Of a stretch of DNA of 50,998 nt, positions 43,801-50,998 are shown in pieces. Under the pieces are notes generated by a model. That model ran no database searches. It saw only the letters and a list, made by a program, of their open reading frames with translations, and was not told where the DNA came from. Source of the stretch: an uncultured Lachnospiraceae bacterium (GTDB taxonomy: Bacteria > Bacillota > Clostridia > Lachnospirales > Lachnospiraceae); contig CAMNQH010000020.1 of NCBI GenBank assembly GCA_946549035.1, positions 1 to 50,998 of the forward strand. The letters run 5' to 3'. The position numbers were made by a program, and so were the translations under genes. Position 1 is the stretch's first letter. The number at the start of each line of letters is the position of its first letter.

Positions 43801-44888
43801 GGGAAAAAACAGTTGGCGTAATTACATTTCATAATTATGATAATTATGGAGCAATTCTTCAGAGCTTTGCTTTACAGAAAAAACTGAAGGAACTTGGAAT
43901 GGAACCCGAAATTATAGATTATCGGTGTGAGTATATTAGCAATCCTTTCCGGTTTGTGAATTTGAAAGAGAAAGGATTGTTTAATTATATATATGGAGTA
44001 ATTGGTCATATATGCTACATTCCACGACGTAAAAAATGCAATCAATTTCGCAGAAATATGAAATATTCCCAGTCAGTAAGTAGGAAAAATTTATCTTCAA
44101 TTGGGGAACAGTATGATATTTACATGGCCGGAAGCGATCAGATTTGGGATTATAAGCTTACTAACTTTGACCAGTCATATTTTTTGGATTTTGTGGCTGA
44201 AGGGCGGAAAAAATGTAGTTTTGCTGCCAGTATTGGAGAACATTTGCCACCGCAGGATTATCGCGAATCTTACAGCCGTCTGTTAGGAGCATTTGATGAG
44301 ATTCTGATACGGGAGAATTATGGCGCGGATATTGTGGAAGAATTAATCGGAAAGCGGCCAGAGTGTGTCTGTGATCCAACTCTTCTGCTAACCTCCCAAG
44401 AATGGAAAGAAATGCTTGTTGAACCAAAAGGGAAGGGTAAATATATATTAGTATATCAACTTGGCATAAATAAAGAGATCGTAAATTTTGTAAAGCGCTT
44501 GAAAAAGAAAACAGGGTATCCGGTAGTTTATGTTCCGTTTCCATTGATCGGTTTACTAAAATGTAAGTGTAAAATTGCTGTGGGACCTTCAGAGTGGATA
44601 GGATTATTTAAGAATGCAGAATTTGTTGTTTCCGATTCTTTTCATGGAATTGTGTTTGCCCTGCTGTTTAACCGGAAATTTTTTGCTAAGTCGGATGGAC
44701 ATCATATGAACCGGCGTGTGGATGAACTATTAAAGCTGGTAAACTTGTCAAACAGAAAGATTTCCACAGTCCCGGAAGAAGAGTGGTTGGAGGAAATCGA
44801 CTTTCATTATGCAAATGATCAGTTGGACAAGTTAAGAAAACACTCTTTGGAATTGTTAAAAAAGGTGGTCCGGAATGAAAACGAATAG
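43797..44888 (+). CDS. polysaccharide pyruvyl transferase
   Basis: Adds ketal-linked pyruvate from phosphoenolpyruvate to sugars of surface glycans, giving them negative charge. The protein has 363 residues. Features of the family are FHNYDNYGAILQSFALQ at the start, MAGSDQIWD, ENYGADIVEELIG, CDPTLLL and FVVSDSFHGIVFALLFNR. It overlaps the DUF6020-like gene by 4 bases and the iron-sulfur protein gene by 14, so all three are translationally coupled. Pairing with an FrhB-type protein is common in exopolysaccharide loci. The pyruvylated sugar cannot be told. Confidence 0.93.
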   Translation: MREKTVGVITFHNYDNYGAILQSFALQKKLKELGMEPEIIDYRCEYISNPFRFVNLKEKGLFNYIYGVIGHICYIPRRKKCNQFRRNMKYSQSVSRKNLSSIGEQYDIYMAGSDQIWDYKLTNFDQSYFLDFVAEGRKKCSFAASIGEHLPPQDYRESYSRLLGAFDEILIRENYGADIVEELIGKRPECVCDPTLLLTSQEWKEMLVEPKGKGKYILVYQLGINKEIVNFVKRLKKKTGYPVVYVPFPLIGLLKCKCKIAVGPSEWIGLFKNAEFVVSDSFHGIVFALLFNRKFFAKSDGHHMNRRVDELLKLVNLSNRKISTVPEEEWLEEIDFHYANDQLDKLRKHSLELLKKVVRNENE

Positions 44889-46107
44889 ATACTTACAGAC
44901 AGGGGAGAAAAGTCTTTGTTGTGGCTGCATGGCATGTAGCCGGACTTGCCCTTTTGGAGCAATAGAAATGCGAAGGGATGAAAAAGGGTTCTCTTATCCC
45001 GTTTTAGATCTGGAAAAATGTAAAGATTGTGGGATGTGCCAAAAGGTCTGTCCTATGGAAGAAAACTATGTTGGGCAGGATGCAGAGCCGGATACTTATG
45101 CGGTTTGCAACTCCAGTGAGGAAGTAGTGCGAAAAAGCTCTTCTGGTGGGATGTTTTCGCTATTGGCAGAATGGGTGATCTCCCAGGGCGGAATCATATA
45201 TGGGGTGGAATTTGATAAGGAATTTGGCGTACGCCATGGGCGGGCGACTACAATGGAAGAAGCTGCAAGGTTTCGGACGTCAAAATATGTAGAAAGCGAT
45301 ATTTCGCAAGTGTATACCAGTCTGATTCAAGATTTGGAAGAGGGCAAGATCGTACTGCTTACCGGTACGCCTTGTCAGATTTCCGGCGTTACAAAGCATT
45401 TGAGATTAAAAAAGGTGGGCACGGAAAAGCTCTATACCTGTGATAATATATGTCATGGGGTTCCCAGTTCAAAGATCTGGCGGGATTATTTAAGTATTAT
45501 AAAAAGTGCATATATAAAGCCAGGAGATAAAATTTTGCAGATCAATATGAGAAGCAAGAAAAATTCCTGGCAGGAGCGTATGTTGGATATTGAGCTGGAA
45601 AATGGCGACATCGGCCAGGAAATCAAGCAGTTTTCCTTTAACCAGTTTTTTTCCAGTATGTATGGACAAAGAAATTCATGTTTTTATTGCCGTTACACCA
45701 GTTATAAGCGGCCTTCCGATTTTACCATTGGTGATTTTTGGAACCTGGAGAATGCGGGCATTTCTTTTGACACCACGAAAGGAGTTAACGCACTTTTGGT
45801 TAATACAGATAAAGGACGAGAACTTTTTGAAAAATTACGCACTCATGCCAAGGTTCAGCCGGTGTCAAAGAAGGCGTGTTGGCAGGCGCACTTAGAGTAT
45901 TCGTCAAAACAGCCTGCAAAGCAGGAGCAATTTTGGAAGGAGTATTCTGAGACAGAAAATAAAGAGGAAATTTTGAAACGTTATATGAAAGGCTCTCTGA
46001 CAACAAGAATAATTCGGAAACTGTCGCCAGTGTTACAGAAAACGGGACTTTATGGTTTAGCTGGAAAGCTGTATAAGGTTGTTTTCGTGGGAAAGAAAAA
46101 TGAATAA
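44875..46107 (+). CDS. FrhB/F420-dehydrogenase beta-subunit family iron-sulfur protein
   Basis: The protein has 410 residues. Two 4Fe-4S ferredoxin motifs open it: Cys15, 18, 21 and 25, and Cys49, 52, 55 and 59, each ending in Cys-Pro. They are followed by the N- and C-terminal domains of the coenzyme F420 hydrogenase/dehydrogenase beta-subunit family: SSSGGMFSLLAEWVI, LTGTPCQISGV and CHGVPSSKIW, then CRYTSYKRPSDFTIGDFW. Clostridia make no F420, so a flavin and ferredoxin redox role is more likely. It lies next to a pyruvyltransferase, a frequent but unexplained pairing in glycan loci. Overlaps both neighbours. Confidence 0.92.
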   Translation: MKTNRYLQTGEKSLCCGCMACSRTCPFGAIEMRRDEKGFSYPVLDLEKCKDCGMCQKVCPMEENYVGQDAEPDTYAVCNSSEEVVRKSSSGGMFSLLAEWVISQGGIIYGVEFDKEFGVRHGRATTMEEAARFRTSKYVESDISQVYTSLIQDLEEGKIVLLTGTPCQISGVTKHLRLKKVGTEKLYTCDNICHGVPSSKIWRDYLSIIKSAYIKPGDKILQINMRSKKNSWQERMLDIELENGDIGQEIKQFSFNQFFSSMYGQRNSCFYCRYTSYKRPSDFTIGDFWNLENAGISFDTTKGVNALLVNTDKGRELFEKLRTHAKVQPVSKKACWQAHLEYSSKQPAKQEQFWKEYSETENKEEILKRYMKGSLTTRIIRKLSPVLQKTGLYGLAGKLYKVVFVGKKNE

Positions 46108-47374
46108 AGAGAAAAACATTAAAAAGGCATTTATTTGGAATATGATTGGAAGCACCAGCTATTCGGTTTCTTCTTTTCTATACTTGATGGTAGTGACTCG
46201 AATAAGTGGAGTGGAGCTGGCGGGTTTTTTCTCCTTGGTCTATGCCACGGCTCAACTGCTTTTAACAGTTGGTCGGTATGGGATGAGGACATATCAAGCC
46301 ACGGATCTGAAGCAGAAATATCTATTTTCAGAGTATGGTATTTCCCGGATCATTACCTGTGCTGTTATGATGGCCTTTGGAGTTGCGTATAGTTGCTTTA
46401 GTTTTCGTGGAGAATATGTTATAATTAGCTGCTTCATAATATTAATGAAGATGATTGATGCAGTAGAAGATGTATATCACGGAAACTTTCAACAGAAATA
46501 TAATGTAGAGGTTATGGGGAAAATGCTGGCGGTCAGGAATATTTATTCTGCATTGGCATTTACCTTATTGCTATATGTGAGTAGAGATTTAAACTTGACT
46601 TGTATTTTGACGTCATTAACATCTCTCACTTTATGCTTATTGATAAACAACAGCTTTACTAGAAAGTATTCGGTGAACATAGAATCGGGTCATTTTCAGA
46701 TGGCACATGTGTGGGAATTGTTGAAAATATGCACACCATTGTTTGCAGGGACGTTTTTGTCTTTATTTCTTTATAATGTTCCCAAATATGCTATGGTTAA
46801 TATTTTAAGCGATGAATACCAGACATATTACAGTATTTTGTTTATGCCGTCTTTTGTCATTACCTTGATGTGCGAATTTGTTTTCAAACCAATGATTACT
46901 ACCATTGCTGAGTTGTGGTGGGAAGAAGATTTGAAACGTTTTGTAAGATATGTGCTGCGAATTATTGGCATTATTGCGGTTTGCTGCGGTGGAATCGTAG
47001 TTGCCGGACATTTACTGGGACGAACCCTGCTGGAACTAATCTATGGGGTGAGTCTGGAACCTTATAAGCTTCATTTTATTGTACTCCTGATCGGCGGCGG
47101 AATAGGCGCAACAGTCTATATGATGTACAATATTCTGATTGCGATTCGAAAGGGAAAATGTATCATTGCGGTATATAGTATAACAGCAGTATTTACGGTG
47201 CTGCCGGCGAGGTGGATGGTAAAAGAGGGGGGCATCATGGGAGCGGCTTTTAATTATCTGTATTCATGCACTATGCTATTTCTACTATTTGCAGTAATCT
47301 TAATATATGTAGTTTATAACAAAAAGAAAAAGTGCAGATCATGTGATTTGACAGGAAGGAAAAGTCATGGATAA
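46100..47374 (+). CDS. second Wzx-type flippase (MOP superfamily)
   Basis: The protein has 424 residues and about twelve helices, shorter than the first Wzx (511). FIWNMIGSTSYSVSSFLYLMVVTRISG is the usual first-helix region of O-antigen/teichuronic acid flippases, followed by LAGFFSLVYATAQL. I choose ATG 46100, which overlaps the preceding gene by 8 bases and has GGGAAAG upstream; a TTG 21 bases earlier is unlikely. The 3' end overlaps the next GT2 by 8 bases. It would serve a lipid-linked unit made by the genes around it. Confidence 0.9.
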   Translation: MNKEKNIKKAFIWNMIGSTSYSVSSFLYLMVVTRISGVELAGFFSLVYATAQLLLTVGRYGMRTYQATDLKQKYLFSEYGISRIITCAVMMAFGVAYSCFSFRGEYVIISCFIILMKMIDAVEDVYHGNFQQKYNVEVMGKMLAVRNIYSALAFTLLLYVSRDLNLTCILTSLTSLTLCLLINNSFTRKYSVNIESGHFQMAHVWELLKICTPLFAGTFLSLFLYNVPKYAMVNILSDEYQTYYSILFMPSFVITLMCEFVFKPMITTIAELWWEEDLKRFVRYVLRIIGIIAVCCGGIVVAGHLLGRTLLELIYGVSLEPYKLHFIVLLIGGGIGATVYMMYNILIAIRKGKCIIAVYSITAVFTVLPARWMVKEGGIMGAAFNYLYSCTMLFLLFAVILIYVVYNKKKKCRSCDLTGRKSHG

Positions 47375-48314
47375 AATAGCGGTATTGATTCCTTGCTACA
47401 ATGAGAGTAAGACAATCGAAAAGGTAATTAAGGATTTTAAAGAGGTTCTGCCGGAGGCTGTTATATATGTATATGATAACAATTCTTCGGATCATACGGA
47501 CGAGATTGCCCAAAATGCAGGGGCGGTTGTGCGTTATGAATATCAGCAGGGGAAAGGAAACGTAATTCGCAGGATGTTTCGGGATATTGATGCTCAGTGT
47601 TATCTGATGGTGGACGGGGACGATACTTATCCTGCAGAACATGCCAGGGAGATGGCAGATTTGGTATTACAGAAAAATGTTGATATGGTAGTTGGAGATC
47701 GGTTGTCCTCCACATATTTTACAGAGAATAAAAGACCTTTCCATAATTTTGGCAATTCGCTAGTGCGGGCGTCTATTAATCGTTTATTCAAAAGTAATAT
47801 AAAAGATATTATGACAGGCTATCGAGCATTTAGCTTTCAATTTGTGAAGACTTTTCCAATTTTGTCAAAAGGTTTTGAAATAGAGACAGAGATGAGTATC
47901 CATGCAGTAGATAAGAACTTGTATGTGGAAAATGTAGTCATTGATTACAGGGACCGTCCGGAAGGGAGTGAGTCAAAGCTGAACACTTTTTCAGATGGCT
48001 TCAAGGTGTTGCGGACAATCACAAGGTTATTTCGTAATTATAAACCATTGTCATACTTTGGCATTATAGCAGGGATACTCTTTTTATTAGGGATAGGATT
48101 CTTTATTCCGGTTATGATGAAGTATGCTATGACAGGTTTGGTGACAAAGATTCCTACATTGATTTGCTGTGGGTTTGCAGTAATAGCGGCGCTGCAGTCG
48201 TTGTTTGCGGGCTTAATATTGAATACCATTAAACAAAAGAACCGGCAGGACTTTGAGATGGAACTGCATAGGGTGGCGGATAGTTATAAAATGATTGATC
48301 ATAACAAAAGATAA
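47367..48314 (+). CDS. GtrB/DPM-like GT2 glycosyltransferase with C-terminal membrane helices
   Basis: The protein has 315 residues. The GT-A domain has VLIPCYNESKTIEKV, DNNSSDHTDEIA and the metal motif D83-G-D85-D (VDGDDTYPAEHA). Two C-terminal helices (about 225-250 and 262-290) anchor it, as in GtrB and ArnC-like polyprenyl-phosphate glycosyltransferases. It would make a polyprenyl-phosphate-sugar for a GT-C enzyme. It overlaps the flippase by 8 bases. It differs from the first DPM-like enzyme (5.4 kb), which lacks membrane helices but has a DUF2304 partner. Confidence 0.9.
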   Translation: MDKIAVLIPCYNESKTIEKVIKDFKEVLPEAVIYVYDNNSSDHTDEIAQNAGAVVRYEYQQGKGNVIRRMFRDIDAQCYLMVDGDDTYPAEHAREMADLVLQKNVDMVVGDRLSSTYFTENKRPFHNFGNSLVRASINRLFKSNIKDIMTGYRAFSFQFVKTFPILSKGFEIETEMSIHAVDKNLYVENVVIDYRDRPEGSESKLNTFSDGFKVLRTITRLFRNYKPLSYFGIIAGILFLLGIGFFIPVMMKYAMTGLVTKIPTLICCGFAVIAALQSLFAGLILNTIKQKNRQDFEMELHRVADSYKMIDHNKR

Positions 48315-48348
48315 TGAATTATACGAAATGCTGCATGAGGAGGTATAT

Positions 48349-50998
48349 ATGTATAAGGAGAATACCAATGAAGATGCAAATCTGTATTTGGGCCGGTTTT
48401 GTATGAAATTCGTCTTAAAGAACATGTTCGATTTAGATGAAGAGACATATATATTTGAGATAGGTATCGTTAATCATAGTCAGATTCCGATAGATATCAT
48501 GCATATCCAGGAGATAATAGAGGGGATTTATTTGAAAATCAATGATGGAACGGAAATCAGCGTTGATTATGGTATAGCTGACGATAAAGTTAGATTAAAA
48601 ATTGATAAACTTTTTATAACAGAAAGTTCTTTGAACCCTCTGTTTTCTTTTGGGATTGTTATTAATTTAAGAATGCAGACAATTTTATATTCACATGTTG
48701 TATTAAGTGAGTTAGAAAAAGATGTTATTAGGCTGTTTGTGGATGGCAATGATTACTATTTTGTAAGAAAGGATTTTTGTGAATTTTGTTTTAGAAGGGA
48801 GCCGGCAGGGGTCACGGAACGGATCGCTCTGGTTCAGATTATTAGGGAAAAAGATGTATTATTTTGGAAGTTTAAGTCTTATTTACAGGAAGAAAATGAG
48901 AACAATAATTCCTTTTTTTTAAAAGCAAGGGTAAGGAAGGGAAAAAAGGAACTATTGCTATGTGATGAACCAATTACTTTGCAGGAAGGTCAGGCGTTGG
49001 TTCCCGTTTCCAACATTGTATGGAAAACATTAGGTGATAGTATCAATAAATATAGAGAAATATGGGATGTATTTTTGGAAAATATGGACGGGAAGAAATG
49101 CCCTTTTATGTTTGAATCAAACAATGAAATGATTTTGATGGATGACAAGGAGTATTCTAATCTTCATATTTATCGAAATAAGTATAATGAAACTTCTGTG
49201 CGGATGAGAAAAGGCATCTGCATAGTGCTGCAAAATATTAAGGATAATGGGAATGAGACAGTGATGGAAGGAAGTATTTCCAAAAAGGTCTTTCTCAGAT
49301 ATAAATTAAAAGAGATCACATTAATAGCGGTTAAAACAGGACTGGAATTAACGTTTCCGTTTCAGATCATAGAGGAACGAGAACATAGCGTATTATTTGA
49401 AATAAGAATGGCATTCTCTGAACAGGTAAGAGAATTAACATATGGGACGTATGAGTTTTGCACCTGGGTTGATGAAGAACATGAGCCAGTGAAATTATTG
49501 CTGAATGTATATTATACACAATTTTCAAGGGAATTCTTGTTGCACAAGTCATTAGTATTAGTTGCGAATCAGATTCATAGTATTGCCTATTATACAGAAA
49601 CTGGAAATAATTTGAGATGTTCTATACAACCGGAAAAAATATCAGGAATGATTTCCAAAGTTTGGGAAATAGAAGAGGGAATCTGTGTTAGCGGCTGTGT
49701 TTGCCCTCCTTTTCCCGTAAGCCATGTAGAGGGCGCTTATATTTTTTCTGAAATAGAATGTAAACCTATTAATATAAAAGCAGAAATTAGTTCTGGAAAA
49801 ATTAATTATCAATTGTTTTTCCCATATGCTTTTGCGCAGGAACTTCAGTCGGTGGTTTATGATTGTAAAATAATCACCGATGTGGGAGAAATCTTATTAT
49901 GTGATACGCGGTTTATAGAGAAAGCGATGTGGAAGGGACGTTGCAATCGTCTTTATCCGGTATATCAGGAGGGTATTTTATTTCGGGAGTATCAGGTAGG
50001 ATATTATGAGGGAATCTTTAAGTTTCGCAGTTTAAAGAGATTGAATTTTAAGCTGTTCCATATTAAAATGAAACGCAGGGGATTTGGGCTGCATGTAAAA
50101 CATGAATATGAACTGCCGAAACAAATAAAATTTCGTTTGTTTAACGAATTGACAGGTGAAAAAAGAGAAGTCTCCGGAGAAGTTTTTAAAGAAGAACTTG
50201 TGTGCCGTTTGTCTCGGAAAGTTTTAAAGGGGTTAGGGGCAGGTATATGGACCTTACAGGTCGTATATGGAAAGAATGAGATTGTTGTCTGCTCTGAAGT
50301 GAATCGGGATAGGGAATTGGTGATATATTCGCCCAATAGACTTCCTAATTATATGGTAAAAATATCTGAAAAAAAGAGAGCGGTCATTTCAGAGAAGGAC
50401 AAAAATATTGTTGTCGAAGTGAGAGAATTATATCCATATGAAAAGGGAATTGAGCGAAGAAGAAACCGTTTAGCGGTTCGCGTAGCAAAAAAACTGCAAT
50501 GCTTTGTAAAAGCGCCAATCTGGCTTTTGGGTGAAAATTTAGCAGAAGTTGCCCAGGATAATGGTTTGGCATTTTTTAAATATTGTTGTGAAAAGAAGAT
50601 TCCAGAGACGGTATATTATGTTACAAAAAAAACAAATCAAAATATGGCGGATTTAAAACCATACAACAAAAGGCTGGTATATTATGATAGCTTTAAGCAT
50701 CTAGTATTGTATTATTTAAGTGAGTTTTTGATTGTGAGCCATGGAATTAGAGATGTGATGCCAAGTATCTATCATAATGTTATCTACAAAAATGAGAAAG
50801 AAGTTATCTATTTGCAGCATGGGATTATAGCAATGAAACGAATTTATTTTAATCCTGATTCTTACAATGGAATGATTAGGAAATTTGTTGTAAGTTCAAA
50901 ACAGGAAAAGGAGATTTGCTGCAAATTTTTAGGATTGCCGTCCAAAGTAGTTTGCAGTACAGGCCTAGCAAGATTTGATTATCTGAAAATGAAAGGGG
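48349..50998 (+). CDS. very large TagF-like protein, cut by the window end
   Basis: An open frame of 883 codons starts at ATG 48349, which has GAGGAGG 5 bases upstream, and runs past the end without a stop. About the first 680 residues are beta-rich, repeating-looking and without a recognised motif; they resemble the extended accessory regions of TagF/TarS-like proteins only in general. From about residue 700 the catalytic family domain starts: WLLGENLAEVAQDNGLAFFKY, then VYYVTKK, LIVSHGIRDV, YLQHGIIAMKR and TGLARFDYL. The TDYSS part must lie beyond the window. It is the third TagF-type protein of the locus and probably adds an alditol-phosphate or a related group. Confidence 0.85.
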   Translation, partial: MYKENTNEDANLYLGRFCMKFVLKNMFDLDEETYIFEIGIVNHSQIPIDIMHIQEIIEGIYLKINDGTEISVDYGIADDKVRLKIDKLFITESSLNPLFSFGIVINLRMQTILYSHVVLSELEKDVIRLFVDGNDYYFVRKDFCEFCFRREPAGVTERIALVQIIREKDVLFWKFKSYLQEENENNNSFFLKARVRKGKKELLLCDEPITLQEGQALVPVSNIVWKTLGDSINKYREIWDVFLENMDGKKCPFMFESNNEMILMDDKEYSNLHIYRNKYNETSVRMRKGICIVLQNIKDNGNETVMEGSISKKVFLRYKLKEITLIAVKTGLELTFPFQIIEEREHSVLFEIRMAFSEQVRELTYGTYEFCTWVDEEHEPVKLLLNVYYTQFSREFLLHKSLVLVANQIHSIAYYTETGNNLRCSIQPEKISGMISKVWEIEEGICVSGCVCPPFPVSHVEGAYIFSEIECKPINIKAEISSGKINYQLFFPYAFAQELQSVVYDCKIITDVGEILLCDTRFIEKAMWKGRCNRLYPVYQEGILFREYQVGYYEGIFKFRSLKRLNFKLFHIKMKRRGFGLHVKHEYELPKQIKFRLFNELTGEKREVSGEVFKEELVCRLSRKVLKGLGAGIWTLQVVYGKNEIVVCSEVNRDRELVIYSPNRLPNYMVKISEKKRAVISEKDKNIVVEVRELYPYEKGIERRRNRLAVRVAKKLQCFVKAPIWLLGENLAEVAQDNGLAFFKYCCEKKIPETVYYVTKKTNQNMADLKPYNKRLVYYDSFKHLVLYYLSEFLIVSHGIRDVMPSIYHNVIYKNEKEVIYLQHGIIAMKRIYFNPDSYNGMIRKFVVSSKQEKEICCKFLGLPSKVVCSTGLARFDYLKMKG

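Noticed and set aside
1..50998. Transposase, integrase, tRNA or phage genes marking a mobile island
   Set aside because: I saw none; the only signs of rearrangement are gene order, composition, the palindromic element and the dead gene.

Overview
The window reads as chromosome of an anaerobic, low-to-mid GC Gram-positive bacterium of the Clostridia, most likely a Lachnospiraceae (Blautia/Dorea/Clostridium XIVa type). The reasons are the cdaA-cdaR-glmM operon, strong AGGAGG-type ribosome sites, sigma-A-like promoters, TagF/TagGH/Stealth teichoic-type genes and Firmicutes-style DUF2304, DUF2142 and DUF6020-like membrane proteins. I see no rRNA, tRNA, CRISPR array, transposase or phage gene. Apart from its housekeeping left end, the window is one very large cell-surface glycan locus.

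Layout. (1) 1-5.4 kb: two uncharacterised membrane proteins, then c-di-AMP synthesis and its regulator (cdaA, cdaR), phosphoglucosamine mutase (glmM) and a small HPr-like protein, closely spaced and probably one operon. (2) 5.4-10.4 kb: a DPM1-like polyprenyl-phosphate glycosyltransferase with a DUF2304 partner, two GT2 enzymes, rfbD and glf, ending in a strong intrinsic terminator that lies inside the 3' end of the next, convergent gene. (3) 10.4-11.55 kb: a GT4 enzyme on the minus strand with its own promoter. (4) 11.8-29.8 kb: GT2, Wzx flippase, rfbB-rfbA-rfbC, a three-domain 1065-residue glycosyltransferase, two DUF2142-like membrane proteins, a Wzm/Wzt ABC exporter whose ATPase carries a C-terminal extension, a methyltransferase-kinase-like fusion, and a large membrane protein split by a frameshift. 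(5) 29.8-30.2 kb: a gene-poor gap with the wreck of a metallo-beta-lactamase-fold gene and a promoter. (6) 30.2-38.2 kb: an initiating sugar-phosphate transferase, GT2, a TagF-like enzyme, a second (TagGH-like) ABC exporter, a Stealth sugar-phosphotransferase and a second TagF-like enzyme. (7) 38.3-39.4 kb: an acyltransferase on the minus strand. (8) 39.6-51 kb: a secreted parallel beta-helix protein behind a near-perfect promoter, a DUF6020-like membrane protein, a pyruvyltransferase, an FrhB-type iron-sulfur protein, a second Wzx, a GtrB-like GT2 and a third TagF-like protein cut by the window end.

How it fits together (inference). RfbABCD make dTDP-L-rhamnose and Glf makes UDP-galactofuranose, so the glycan probably contains rhamnose and galactofuranose. 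The sugar-phosphate transferase starts a chain on undecaprenyl phosphate and the GT2/GT4 enzymes extend it. The Stealth and TagF-like enzymes would add phosphodiester links. Two ABC exporters and two Wzx flippases suggest more than one exported polymer or repeat unit. The methyltransferase-kinase fusion directly after a Wzt-type ATPase with a C-terminal extension recalls the WbdD/Wzt chain-termination system of Gram-negative O9a antigen and is the most interesting candidate for an undescribed Gram-positive system here. DPM-like enzymes, DUF2304 and the multi-pass membrane proteins suggest an additional three-component side-chain glycosylation route. Base composition becomes clearly more A+T rich to the right of about 32 kb, which suggests modular acquisition.
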